NCBI GenBank assembly: GCA_025936175.1
Contig: JAICTV010000023.1
Coordinates: 1-39,980, forward strand
Direction of reading: 5' to 3'
Source of the DNA: Phycisphaerae bacterium
GTDB taxonomy: Bacteria > Planctomycetota > Phycisphaerae > Tepidisphaerales > Tepidisphaeraceae
Length of the DNA stretch: 39,980 nt
The position numbers and the translations under genes were made by a program. A model generated the notes under the pieces. The model saw nothing but the letters and a program-made list of their open reading frames with translations. It was not told the origin of the DNA and did not search any database. This document shows, piece after piece, positions 11,301 through 20,900 of this stretch; positions within the stretch are counted from its first letter, which is position 1, and the number at the start of each line of letters is the position of its first letter.

Positions 11301-12360
11301 CATCAACGCGCCCGGCGGGTTCTGGAACGACGCCGACGACGGCCTCTACACGATCGCGCAGGCCACGAAGCAGGTCGCCGACATCGCCGGCGCCGCGCGC
11401 CCGGCGGGGACGATCGGCATCGTCAACGTCAACACCCTCGGCTACACGTGGACGAGCGGCGGCGGCGCGGTGCTGAACGTCGCCTTCAACGGCAGCGCCA
11501 CGCCGATCATCCTGGGCGCCGCGGGCGCGTCCGGAAGTTTCACCGTCACGCGCGCCGGCTCGCCGACCAACTACACCGGCATCACGAGCGTCAACATCAT
11601 CGGCACCGGTTCCGACGACGCGCTGCAACTGTCGAACACGATCACCGCCCCGATGACCATCAGCGCAGACGGCGGGAACGATTCGCTCGAGGTCCAGGGA
11701 GGCGCGACGACCTTCGGCGCGGACCTGGGCGCATCGATCCTGGTGTTGATCGATGCGGGCGCAACCGCGACGTTCGCGTCACCACAACACCTGCGCGGTC
11801 TTAACCTGGCGGGCTCAGCTTCGCTGAGCCTGTCGGGAAACAACACGCTGGTTCTGAAGTCACTTTCGATAACAGGTTCCGGACAACTCGACCTCCGCAA
11901 CAACGAATTGATCCTCGACTACTCGGGTCCCACTCCGCTGGGAACCTGGAACGGCTCCGCGTACACGGGAGTCTCCGGCCTGATCGCATCCGGTCGAAAC
12001 GACGGTTCATGGAACGGCGCCGGCATCGTCACGTCGCAAAGCAGCGCGACCAACGGCAACACGCTGACGACACTGGGCGTGGGCGAAGCATCCGACGTCC
12101 TCGGCATCAGCGGCACGCAGACCGCGCTGTGGAACGGGCAGACGGTCGACGCGACGAGCGTTCTCGTGAAGTACACCTGCAGCGGCGACGCAAACCTCGA
12201 CGGCGTCGTCAGCGGCGACGACTACTTCCAAATCGACAGTGCCTTTCCGCAGCAGCTCCACGGCTGGAGCAACGGCGATTTCAACTTCGACGGCACAATC
12301 GACGGCGACGACTATTTCCTGGTCGACTCGACGTTCCCCGCGCAAGGCATTCCGCTCTAA
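8341..12360 (+). CDS. GH59 galactocerebrosidase-like glycosidase with F5/8C domain and dockerin-type C-terminus (array gene 3)
   Basis: A 1339-residue protein. Residues 20-440 match animal galactocerebrosidase (GALC, family GH59) closely by eye: QILDYMFKPNYGAS, KVEIGGD, EWWLMKEAK and HTTQFTQPGW are all family hallmarks. The two expected catalytic glutamates are present: E164 in GGWNES (acid/base) and E255 in LWASEQ (nucleophile). Residues 455-655 correspond to the GALC lectin-like domain, ending in AQFDNISI. Residues 663-801 are an F5/8 type C (discoidin, CBM32-like) domain, then Ig-like segments (about 810-1030) and the shared module from 1181. The N-terminal motif is EPLESRRLL at residues 8-16. 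Probable activity is release of beta-linked galactose from a glycolipid or galactan; the natural substrate is unknown. The gene starts 13 bases after gene 2 with only a weak AGG upstream, suggesting coupling to gene 2. The second calcium-loop region is normal, but KYTC replaces the usual KYTY. Confidence 0.92.
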   Translation: MRRVYAAEPLESRRLLAVSISGLDTGRVFDGLGALSNSSSRLLYDYPEPQRSQILDYMFKPNYGASLQILKVEIGGDTNSTDVAEPSHERSRGVFDFTRGFEWWLMKEAKARNPNIKLSALEWGAPGWFSGGFYSTDNINYITSFLDGAAQQGLNFDYVGGWNESVANPTSAAIRNWFINLKAALQVNHASTKLVAYDDGGTVWRVADDVANYPDFAAAVDILGQHSPGVWRSLYQNYTVTANALNCGKPLWASEQSAESHDVGGPSWARGIVRAYEQGKITASLAWDAVDSFYPSMNHADTGIILAENPWSGFYDLGSMVWVFAHTTQFTQPGWQYLDNACSVFPDGATYVTLKSNTTNDYTTVIEAMDGTRPDTETFNVSGGLSTGTVHVWASNIASPTLADDFLHVQDVTPVNGSFSFTIQPGYLYTLSTTTGQGKGTAQPNASIATQMPLPYVENFEGYGPPYGKLAKYWADIQGGFETAPAGGGRSGTVYRQAVSTPPIAWGGGTPSAPTSMMGDMRWWGDYQFSSDVLLEQSGYVELMGRIGGAPCPKVSGYHFRVSDSGAWSLYGEETSGADTTLASGAGLSFPLNTWHTMSLKMTGGQIAVLFDGSTLTTVTDNGFITGNIAIRVSNIGGAYQNAQFDNISIMRTASPPTFIPHAQMTATASDTYSANGGFYLGQYYLVSYAIDDRPESVWHSGFDPRVPPPHWYTVDMGSPQMIDGLTYQPRIDGSSNGMINTYSVLLSDDGVSWTTVIDSASWPMSSATKMATWAPQQARYVQLYESAGVNGLGSIGEFNVIQAPVVTSSSPSAPNLAPASDLGVSGSDDLTSLNNSSAASKLVFNVTGTVAGSTVRLYSDGALIGSAAASGSSALVSTDGATTLLDGTHVITATQQATAMAESAPSGGLSVTVDSTAPTATASSAMPLTGGSTFDFAVTYSDAGNLNASTFDVNDVTITGPSGGLPVVAVTIPDSTNGSPRTVNYRINAPGGFWNDADDGLYTIAQATKQVADIAGAARPAGTIGIVNVNTLGYTWTSGGGAVLNVAFNGSATPIILGAAGASGSFTVTRAGSPTNYTGITSVNIIGTGSDDALQLSNTITAPMTISADGGNDSLEVQGGATTFGADLGASILVLIDAGATATFASPQHLRGLNLAGSASLSLSGNNTLVLKSLSITGSGQLDLRNNELILDYSGPTPLGTWNGSAYTGVSGLIASGRNDGSWNGAGIVTSQSSATNGNTLTTLGVGEASDVLGISGTQTALWNGQTVDATSVLVKYTCSGDANLDGVVSGDDYFQIDSAFPQQLHGWSNGDFNFDGTIDGDDYFLVDSTFPAQGIPL

Positions 12361-12413
12361 CCGCAGGTATCACAACAATTAACAGGTACGCTGGCGTAAT
12401 ATTTATCAAGCTG

Positions 12414-12419
12414 TATAAT
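12414..12419 (+). promoter_or_regulatory. candidate -10 element upstream of array gene 4
   Basis: TATAAT lies in an unusually AT-rich island (about 12375-12425) within a GC-rich region, 40 bases before the start of gene 4. No good -35 hexamer is seen at 16-18 bases, so this is a candidate only. Confidence 0.4.
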
Positions 12420-12459
12420 TATTAGGAAGAGAGCCGCCTCCACGGGAGGGATTGCGCCG

Positions 12460-15024
12460 GTGTTAAAAACAAACGAATTCGTCTCGCCGCTCGAATCGCG
12501 GCTGATGCTCACCAGCTTCAATCCGGTCGATGGCGCCGCCTTCTCCGCGGCGCTGGCCAGCGCGCAGCTCGGCGACACGATCATCCTTAACGCCGGCTCG
12601 ACCTACACCGGGCACTTCGTCGTGAAGAACAAGACGACCGGCAGCGGGTGGATCACGATCCAGTCGTCGGCGCTGTCCGCGCTGCCGACCGCCGGCGTGC
12701 GCGTCTCCCCCGCCGACGCGGCCAACATGCCGAAGATCGTCGCGCCCGGCGGCAACGTCGCGGCGATCGAGGCGGAGTATCCGAATGCTTCAGGCACGAC
12801 GATCGGCGCGCATCACTTCAAGTTCATCGGACTCGAGATCGTTGGCCCGGCGGATAATTCGGGCCTCGTGAACCTCGTCTCGCTCGGCACGACCGACGCC
12901 GTGCAGGACACGCTGCAAGAGATGCCGCACGACTTCGTCATCGACCGCTGCTATCTCCACGCCAACTTCAACACCGCCGCCGGCAAGTACGACCAGGCCC
13001 TCCGTCGCGCCATCGCGCTCAACAGCGGCGCCACCGACATCACCAACTGCTACATCAGCGAGATCCACGAGAACGGCAGCGATTCGCAGGCGATCGGCGG
13101 ATCGAACGGCTCCGGGCCGTACAACATCATCAACAACCATCTGGAGGCGGCGAGCGAGAACATCCTCTTCGGCGGGTCCGGGTGCTACATCCCCAACACG
13201 ATCCCCAGCGACATCGAGATCCGCGGCAACTACTTCGTCAAGCCGATCTCGTGGCAAGGCGTGTGGGACGTGAAGAACCTCTTCGAGCTGAAGGAAGGCC
13301 GCCGCATCACCATCGAGGGGAATCTCTTCGAGAACAACTGGGTGAGCGCGCAGGACGGCACGGCGATCGTGATCAAGCTCGATCAGTACAACAGCGCGCG
13401 GCCGTGGCAGGTGACGGAGGACATCACCTTCAAGAACAACATCGTCCGCCACGCCGCCAACGCGCTGGTCGTGCAGGGCCGCGACTGGGAAGGCACCGCC
13501 GGCACGACGCAAAGCCCGCCGGGGCTCGTCCGCCGGATCAATATCCTCAATAACCTCTGGTACGACATTCAAAAAACGCCGTGGGCGACGTGGCAGGATT
13601 CGACGCAGATCGGCGGGAATTTCGTCTATCTCACGCAGGGGCCGCTCAACGTGACGATCGACCACAACACGGTGATCAACGGCCGCACGATCATCAACGT
13701 CGATTCGCCGCAGTACCCGACCAGCGCGTTCGTCTTCACCAACAACATCACGGCGCACAACACGTACGGCGTGTTCGGCACCAACGCCAGCGCCATCGGC
13801 GACGCGGTGATCCAGATGTATTTCTCCGACGCCGACGCGCGCTTCAAGAAGAACATCCTGATGGACACGCAGGCGAAGGCGACGTTCTACGACAACGCCA
13901 CCTGGCCGGCGGCAAGTCAATATTATCCGAGCGTGCGCTCGATGAATTATTTCCCGACGACGTGGACGGACGTCGGCTTCGTCGATCAGGTCAACGACGA
14001 CTATCACCTCGCCGCGTCGAGCGCCTACAACAACCTCGCCACCGACGGGACGGACCTCGGCGCCGACATCGCCACGATCCTTCACGCCACCGCCGGCGAC
14101 ATCAACGGCATCTGGTTCGTCTACAAGGTGGCTTCGACGATGTACGTGAAATTCGGCGACGGGGTGAACCCGATATCACTGACGACGATCGGCTCGTGCA
14201 TCCGCGCGACGGAGTGGGTGACGTCGCTCGATCTGGCCGGCGTGACATCGATCAGCGTGATCGGTTCGACGAGCGATGATCGCCTGCAACTGCACGCGCC
14301 GGTCTCGCCGCCTATGAGTTTCGACGACAGCGGTGGGAACGATCTGCTCGAGATCCTCTCCGGCACGCAGACGTTCGCCTCGAACATCGGCAACCCGAGC
14401 CAGAGCCTGGCCGTCCTCGTCTCCGGCGGCGCGAGTGCGATCTTCAACGCGACACAGCGATTGCGCAGTCTCAGCGTCGACGGCAGCGCGACGCTCTCCG
14501 CGGGCGGCGCGAAAGTGCTGCGCGTCAAAGATCTGGCCGTCACCGGTTCGCTCAACTTGAACGACAACGACCTGCTTCTCGATTACACCGGCTCATCGCC
14601 GATCGGCTCGTGGAACGGCAGCCACTATACGGGCGTCACAGGCCTGATCGCCGCCGGGCGGGACGACGGCGCGTGGAACGGAAGCGGGATCGTCACGACC
14701 ATGTCGGCGGCGGTCGATCCCAACACCCTCACCAATCTGGCCGTCGCGGAGGCAACCGATGTCCTGGGCATTTCCGGCACGCAAACCACGCTTTACGCCG
14801 GGCAAACGGTCGATGCCAGCACCGTCATCGTCAAGTACACTTACAGCGGTGATGCGAACCTCGACGGCCAGATCACCGGCGACGATTATTTCCAGATCGA
14901 CTCCGCCTTCCCGCAGAACCGGCACGGCTGGTTGAACGGCGACTTCAACTTCGACGGCATCATCAACGGTGACGATTATTTCCTCATCGACTCGACGTTC
15001 CCGCAGCAAGGCGCGGCGCTGTGA
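12460..15024 (+). CDS. right-handed parallel beta-helix protein with LEPR-XLL motif and dockerin-type C-terminus (array gene 4)
   Basis: An 854-residue protein starting at GTG, with GGGAGGG at 12444-12450 nine bases upstream. The N-terminal motif is degenerate (SPLESRLMLTS). Residues 18-545 have the Asn-rich short-strand pattern of a right-handed beta-helix (for example NIINNHLE, ITIEGNLFENNW, ITFKNNIVRH, VTIDHNTVING). This fold is used by pectate lyases, other polysaccharide lyases and some glycosidases. I cannot point to a catalytic triad, so lyase activity is a guess. A shared stalk begins near residue 587 and the conserved C-terminal module near 697, with loops DANLDGQITGDD and DFNFDGIINGDD. 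The last 56 bases overlap the only canonical start of the next gene in another frame. Confidence 0.88.
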   Translation: MLKTNEFVSPLESRLMLTSFNPVDGAAFSAALASAQLGDTIILNAGSTYTGHFVVKNKTTGSGWITIQSSALSALPTAGVRVSPADAANMPKIVAPGGNVAAIEAEYPNASGTTIGAHHFKFIGLEIVGPADNSGLVNLVSLGTTDAVQDTLQEMPHDFVIDRCYLHANFNTAAGKYDQALRRAIALNSGATDITNCYISEIHENGSDSQAIGGSNGSGPYNIINNHLEAASENILFGGSGCYIPNTIPSDIEIRGNYFVKPISWQGVWDVKNLFELKEGRRITIEGNLFENNWVSAQDGTAIVIKLDQYNSARPWQVTEDITFKNNIVRHAANALVVQGRDWEGTAGTTQSPPGLVRRINILNNLWYDIQKTPWATWQDSTQIGGNFVYLTQGPLNVTIDHNTVINGRTIINVDSPQYPTSAFVFTNNITAHNTYGVFGTNASAIGDAVIQMYFSDADARFKKNILMDTQAKATFYDNATWPAASQYYPSVRSMNYFPTTWTDVGFVDQVNDDYHLAASSAYNNLATDGTDLGADIATILHATAGDINGIWFVYKVASTMYVKFGDGVNPISLTTIGSCIRATEWVTSLDLAGVTSISVIGSTSDDRLQLHAPVSPPMSFDDSGGNDLLEILSGTQTFASNIGNPSQSLAVLVSGGASAIFNATQRLRSLSVDGSATLSAGGAKVLRVKDLAVTGSLNLNDNDLLLDYTGSSPIGSWNGSHYTGVTGLIAAGRDDGAWNGSGIVTTMSAAVDPNTLTNLAVAEATDVLGISGTQTTLYAGQTVDASTVIVKYTYSGDANLDGQITGDDYFQIDSAFPQNRHGWLNGDFNFDGIINGDDYFLIDSTFPQQGAAL

Positions 15025-17893
15025 TTTCGCGGAGCCGCTGGAGCGGCGACTGCTCCTCGCGGGGCTGACGGCGCAATACTTCGATCGCGTCGATTTCACG
15101 GACCTCAAGCTCACGCGCACCGACGCGACAGTGAATTTTAATTGGGGTTCGGCCGCGCCGGATCCGTCGATGGCGGCGGACAATTTCGCCGTCCGCTGGA
15201 CCGGGCAGGTGCAGGGGCAGTTCGGCGAGAACTACACGTTCTATGTGAAGAGCGATGACGGCGCGCGGCTGTGGGTGGACGGGCGGCTGATTGTCGACAA
15301 CTGGGTGACTCAGTCGGCGACGGAGAAATCCGCGACGCTGCCGCTGGTCGCGGGCAAGAGCTACGACATCCGGCTCGACTACTACGACGCGACGCAGTCG
15401 GCGAGCGCGGTGCTCTCGTGGAGCAGTCCGAGCACACCGAAGCAGGTGATCCCGTCGTCCCGGCTGTTCGCGAGCGGCGCGGGACTCGAAGGGACGTACT
15501 TCGATAACGCGGATTTCACCGGCACGTCGATTGAGCGCACGGACTCGGGCGTCAACTTCGACTGGGCGAGCGGCTCGCCCGATCCCTCAATCGCGCCGAG
15601 CACTTATTCGGCGCGGTGGACCGCGCAAATCGTCCCGCAGTTCAGCCAGACGTACGATTTCTACGTCACCGCCGACGCCGGCGCGACGGTGAATCTTCGC
15701 GTCGACGGCCAGCTCGTCATCACCAGCACGTCGATCCAGGATTCGGGCGAGATTCAGCTCGAGGCGGGGAAACGCTACGAATTGCAACTCGATTACGCGC
15801 ACAACACGGGCGCGGCGAACGTGAAGCTGGAGTGGCGGTCGCCGTCGCAGGCGCGGCAGGTCGTGCCGACATCACAATTGACGGCGTTCAGCAACGACGC
15901 GATCCCGACGCGGGTGACGAGCTACACCAACAGCGTGAACGATCTCGACCGTCCCGATCCTGGCGTGATCTATGCCGACGGCTACTACTGGATGACGCAC
16001 ACCACCGGCGGCCCGAGCACGGGTTGGCCGCTGTCGCGCTCGAGCGACATGACGAGCGGCTGGACGTCGATGGGCAACATGCTCAACTCGAGCAACAAGC
16101 CCGCCTTCATGACCGACAGCTTCTGGGCGCCGGAAGTCCACAAGATCAACGGCCAGTTCGTCATCACCGGCACAGCGAACAGCAGCACGTACGGACATCT
16201 CGTGATCGCGATCGGCACCGCATCGGAGATCACCGGGCCGTACACCGTGCGCTCCACGCCGATCGTCAACGACAGCGTGAGCGTGCTCGATTCGACGATC
16301 TTCCAGGACTTCGACGGTCGCGTGTACCTGATCTGGAAGCGCGACGGACCCAGCGGCGGCGCGTTCGGCTCGATCGAGATGCGCGAACTTGATCCCGCAA
16401 ACCTGACGAGCTTCAAATCCGGCTCGATCGCGTCGACGCTGCTCGCCAACGCGGGCGGCGGGTCGTGGGAGCTGAATCTCGAAGAGGCGCCGTGGATGCT
16501 CCACCGCGGCTCGTACTACTACCTCTTCTACAGCGGCGCGCACATCGACACGACGTACGCCGAGGGCGTCGCGCGCGCGACGTCGATCACCGGCGTCTAC
16601 GCGCGCTACACCGGCAACGCGCCGATCCTCCAGAGCAACAGCACCTGGGGCGGCCCGGGTCACGGCGCGTTCGTGCAGGACGCCGACGGCACCGTCTGGT
16701 TTTATTACCACGCGCGGCACCAGGACAACACGGGGTACGGCCGGGTGCAGATGATCGATCGCGTCATCTGGTCGGCGGACGGCTGGCCGACGTTCAACGG
16801 CGGCACGCCGAGCGTGAGCCAGCAGGTCGGGCCGCGCGTGTACGCGGCGTCGGGATCGGCGCGCTACACGGTGAGCGGTGATGTCGGCGGCGTTGTCGCG
16901 GACGACACGTTCCGCGTCGCGCGCAACAGCTCCGATTCCTCGATGCTCGACGTGCAGCTCAACGGCGTGACGCAATTCTCCGTCCCGTACGCGCAGATCG
17001 AGAACCTGACCTTCAACGGCGTCGGTGGGAACGACACATTGATCCTCGACGAATCGCGCGGCGACGTCGCCGCCGGCAGCGGGGTGACATTCAACGGCGG
17101 CGCGGGCAGCGACACCGTCCGCATTATCGGCGCTTCTTCGTCCGACCGATTCCACGTCACGTCGGCGCAGATCGTTCACGACACCGGATTGGTTGCGCTT
17201 AGCGCGACGGAAGGTTTATCGGTGCAAGGCGGCCCGATCGATATTGATGGTGATCTCGGCGGCGCCGCGGTCGACGCTTCCGCCGGCGCGACGCTGCTGT
17301 TGCACGCGAGCCAGCATCTCGCGTCGCTGCTCCTGGCGGGCAATGCGTCGGTTGCGCTCGACGCCGGCGGCTCGCGCTTCATCCGCGTCGGCTTCCTCGG
17401 CATCGCGGGCGGCGCGCGGCTCGACCTGGCTGACAACGACCTGATTCTCGATTACAGCACGGTCTCGCCGACGGGATCGTGGAACGGCTCGGCATATACC
17501 GGCGTCACCGGCATGATCGCCTCCGGCCGTGGCGGCGGCGCGTGGACCGGCAGCGGGATTGTCACCTCCATGTCCGCCGCCGTCGCGCCCAACTCCTTCA
17601 CCACGCTCGCCATCGCGGAGGCCGCCGACGTCTTCGGAATCAGCGCCGCGCAGACCACGAATTTTGACGGACAAACGATCGACGCCACCACCGCGATCGT
17701 AAAGTACACGTACAGCGGCGACGCCAACCTCGATGGCGTCGTCAGCGGCGACGATTACTTCGCGATCGACTCAAGCTTCCCGCAATCCCTGCACGGCTGG
17801 ACGAACGGCGACTTGAACTTCGACGGCGTCATCAACGGCGATGACTACTTCCTCATCGACTCGACGTTTCCACAGCAGGGCGCGGCTCTGTGA
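14969..17893 (+). CDS. double PA14 / GH43 glycosidase with LEPR-XLL motif and dockerin-type C-terminus (array gene 5)
   Basis: A 974-residue protein. Two PA14 carbohydrate-binding-type domains (about 32-167 and 172-304; GLTAQYFD and GLEGTYFDN openings) precede a five-bladed GH43 domain (about 320-620). The expected GH43 residues are visible: D330 in RPDPGVIY (base), D441 in LDSTIF (pKa modulator), E506 in EEAPWML (general acid), and the conserved GPGHGAF. GH43 enzymes act on arabinan, xylan or galactan side chains; the specificity here is open. The shared module starts near 815. The start is odd: the motif FAEPLERRLLL begins immediately after the stop of gene 4, and the only in-frame canonical start is GTG at 14969, inside the dockerin codons of gene 4, without a clear ribosome binding site. 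That start would add a basic leader (RRSRSKARR). The gene may instead have lost its own 5' end. Confidence 0.88.
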   Translation: MTIISSSTRRSRSKARRCDFAEPLERRLLLAGLTAQYFDRVDFTDLKLTRTDATVNFNWGSAAPDPSMAADNFAVRWTGQVQGQFGENYTFYVKSDDGARLWVDGRLIVDNWVTQSATEKSATLPLVAGKSYDIRLDYYDATQSASAVLSWSSPSTPKQVIPSSRLFASGAGLEGTYFDNADFTGTSIERTDSGVNFDWASGSPDPSIAPSTYSARWTAQIVPQFSQTYDFYVTADAGATVNLRVDGQLVITSTSIQDSGEIQLEAGKRYELQLDYAHNTGAANVKLEWRSPSQARQVVPTSQLTAFSNDAIPTRVTSYTNSVNDLDRPDPGVIYADGYYWMTHTTGGPSTGWPLSRSSDMTSGWTSMGNMLNSSNKPAFMTDSFWAPEVHKINGQFVITGTANSSTYGHLVIAIGTASEITGPYTVRSTPIVNDSVSVLDSTIFQDFDGRVYLIWKRDGPSGGAFGSIEMRELDPANLTSFKSGSIASTLLANAGGGSWELNLEEAPWMLHRGSYYYLFYSGAHIDTTYAEGVARATSITGVYARYTGNAPILQSNSTWGGPGHGAFVQDADGTVWFYYHARHQDNTGYGRVQMIDRVIWSADGWPTFNGGTPSVSQQVGPRVYAASGSARYTVSGDVGGVVADDTFRVARNSSDSSMLDVQLNGVTQFSVPYAQIENLTFNGVGGNDTLILDESRGDVAAGSGVTFNGGAGSDTVRIIGASSSDRFHVTSAQIVHDTGLVALSATEGLSVQGGPIDIDGDLGGAAVDASAGATLLLHASQHLASLLLAGNASVALDAGGSRFIRVGFLGIAGGARLDLADNDLILDYSTVSPTGSWNGSAYTGVTGMIASGRGGGAWTGSGIVTSMSAAVAPNSFTTLAIAEAADVFGISAAQTTNFDGQTIDATTAIVKYTYSGDANLDGVVSGDDYFAIDSSFPQSLHGWTNGDLNFDGVINGDDYFLIDSTFPQQGAAL

Positions 17894-17919
17894 AGCGCCT
17901 CACGTGGTCGGAATTCGCT

Positions 17920-17946
17920 TTGCCGATTATTATTGCGTTGTATAGT
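17920..17946 (+). promoter_or_regulatory. candidate promoter for array gene 6
   Basis: TTGCCG (17920-17925), a 15-base spacer and TATAGT (17941-17946) lie in an AT-rich patch just before the ATG at 17956. If real, transcription would begin at or within a few bases of the ATG, giving an almost leaderless message. It overlaps the alternative N-terminal extension of gene 6 from GTG 17890. Confidence 0.35.
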
Positions 17947-17955
17947 AATTCGCTG

Positions 17956-20900
17956 ATGCCCCTGCTTTCCCTCGAAATCCTCGAATCCCGCACGCTTTTG
18001 GCGGCGACGCCGCCGGCGACGTGGACGACACAAGGCCCCGGCGGCGGCGGGTCCTACTTCACCGCCGGCGTCAACGGGAATGACCTGTGGGTCTCCTCCG
18101 ACATGTCCGGCATCTATCACTCGGCCAACTTCGGCGCGAGTTGGCAGCAGATCAACTTCCACAACTCGGTCGGCGGGATCAACGGCGGCACGGGGTCGCA
18201 GATCAGCTTCACCTCCGATCCCAACGTGCTCTACATGCCGAGCACCAACCTTGCGCAGGTCGTCAAGAGCACCGACGGCGGCGCGACGTGGAGCAAGCTG
18301 GCCAACTGGAGTGGCGGCACCGCCTATTGGACCGCCGCCGACCCGACGACGACCACCAAACTCATCGTCGCCAGCGGCAGCAACCTCTACGTCTCGACCA
18401 ACGGCGGCTCGAGCTTCTCGACCGCGTACTCGTCATCGAGCCTCTTCGTCGCCGGCGCGTTCTTCGACGGCTCCAACGTCTACTTCGGGACGAACAAAGG
18501 TCTGCTCGTTTCCACCAACGGCGGCACGAGCTTCACGCTCTCGAGCGTCACCGGCATCGCATCCGGTCAGTTCATGATCTCCTTCATCGGCGCGAAGGAC
18601 ACCGCGAGCGGCACGACGCGGCTGCTCGCCGTCACCAGCGCCACCAATCCCGTCGCCGGCAACAGTCCCAGCGCGTATGCGTTCGGAAAACTCTATCGCC
18701 TCGACGTCGGCGGGACGTGGACCGACAAAACCTCCGCCGTCCCATCCGGCAACAAGATGCACTTCGTGCAGATGGCGCGGAGCAACATCACCACCGCGTA
18801 CCTCGCCGGCGGCGACGCCAACGGCAACGAGCAGGTTCTCAAAACCACCAACGGCGGCGACGCGTGGTCGGACGTGTTTCTCTCCAACTCCACCGACGGC
18901 GGCGGCGTGAACAACAAGAACGTCGCCACCGGCTACGAAGGCCAGGGCGGCGATCTCGGTTGGGGCTGGGGCGGCGATCCCTACAGCTTCATGGTCAGCG
19001 CGTCCGATCCCAATCGCGCGATCACCGTCGATTCCGGCTTCATCCACGTCACCTCCGACGGCGGCGCGAGCTGGCAGGCGGCTTACGTCGTCCCCGCCGA
19101 CCGCAACGCCCCCGCCGCCTCCACGCCGCAGCACAAGGCGTATCACACCTCCGGCAGCGACGACACCTCCGTCCATTACCTGACGTGGACCAGCGCGAGC
19201 ACCATCGTCGCCGGCTACACCGACATCATCGGCTGGCGCAGCACCGACGGCGGCGCGTCCTGGGCGATGCCGAGCTGGTACACCACCGGCGGCAACGGCG
19301 ACAACAACACGATCTACAAGATCGAATCGTCGCTCGATGGCACGAAGCTCTACGCGGCATCGAGCAGCGTGCACGATATGTACGCGAGCAACTACCTGCT
19401 CGACAGCCGCACCAATCCCAGCTACCAGAACGGCCGCGTCACCGTCTCGAGCGATCAAGGCGCGACGTGGTCGCTCGTGCACGAGTTCGGGCATCCGCTG
19501 GTGTGGGAGCAGGTCGATCCGAACAACGCGAATCGCATGTACGCGATGGTGGTGGACGGGCCGGAGTCACCTGATGCGGGCGCCAGCGGCGGGATCTGGA
19601 TGACGAACAATCTCAATCTCGGCGCGTCATCGACGTGGACGCATCTGCCGAGTCCCCCGCGCACCGAAGGTCATCCCTACATCCTGCGCGTGCTCAACGA
19701 CGGCACACTCGTCGCCACCTTCTCCGGGCGGCGCTCCGCCGCCTCGGGCACGGAGAAATTCACCGACTCCTCCGGCGTCTTCATCTCCACCGACGGCGGC
19801 AGCACCTGGACCGACCGCTCCGCCGCCAACATGCACTGGTACACCAAGGAGATCACGATCGATCCGACGGATGCGACGCAGAACACCTGGTACGTCGCGG
19901 TCAACAACGGCTGGAGCGGGACCGGCAACGACCTCGGCGATCTCTATCGCACCACCAACCGGGGTCTGTCCTGGACGAAGATGAACCTTTACACGCTCTT
20001 CAGCGGAGCGATCTCCATTGACATCAATTCCGTCACGATCAACCCGACGACCAGGGAGATGTACGTCGCCACCGGCCAGCGCGGCGTTCTTTACACGCCG
20101 GACGTCACGGTCGCCGGACTGTCCGCGTCCAACTTCAGCGACGTCACAAGCTTCCCGCACGCGTGGATCGAGCGCGTCTTCATCAACCCCTACAACGCGC
20201 AGGACGTGTGGGTCGCCACCTTCGGCGGCGGGATCAAACACGGCAGCATCGCCACCGACACCATCCCGCCGACGGTGCAGTCGATCAACCGCGTGAACAG
20301 CACGTACAATGGCTCGCAATCGGTGCAATTCACGCTTGTCTTCAGCGAGAGCGTCACCGGCGTGGACGGCGGTGATTTTTCTTTCGCCCAGGCCGGCGGC
20401 CTGAGCGGCGCGTTCTTCACCAGCATCACCGGCTCCGGCACCACCTACACGCTCACCGTCAACACCGGCAGCGGCGACGGCATTCTCGGCGTCAATCTCT
20501 CTGACAACGACTCGATCACCGACGCCGCCGGCAACAAGCTCGGCGGAACGGGAACCGGCAACGGCAATTTCGCCGGCCAGACCTACTCGATCGCCAAAGT
20601 CGATCCTTCGTTCACCGGCGGCGGCAGTTTTTATCTCCGCCAGAGCGCCGGCACGTTCGAGCTTTTTAATTCCGCCACGCCGACCGGCTCACCCATGTAC
20701 AGCACGGCATTCTCCAACATGCACTCGGTGACGCTGACGACCGGCAGCGCCGACGACACGATCTACCTCGACAGCAGTTTCGGCGGCACGCCGATCCCCG
20801 CGACGTCCGGCGTCATCGCCAACGTCGGCGGCGGCTCGAACTTGCTCTCGCTCGTCGGCACGCCCGCGAGCGGATCGGTCACGCTGAGCGGCGGAAGCGT

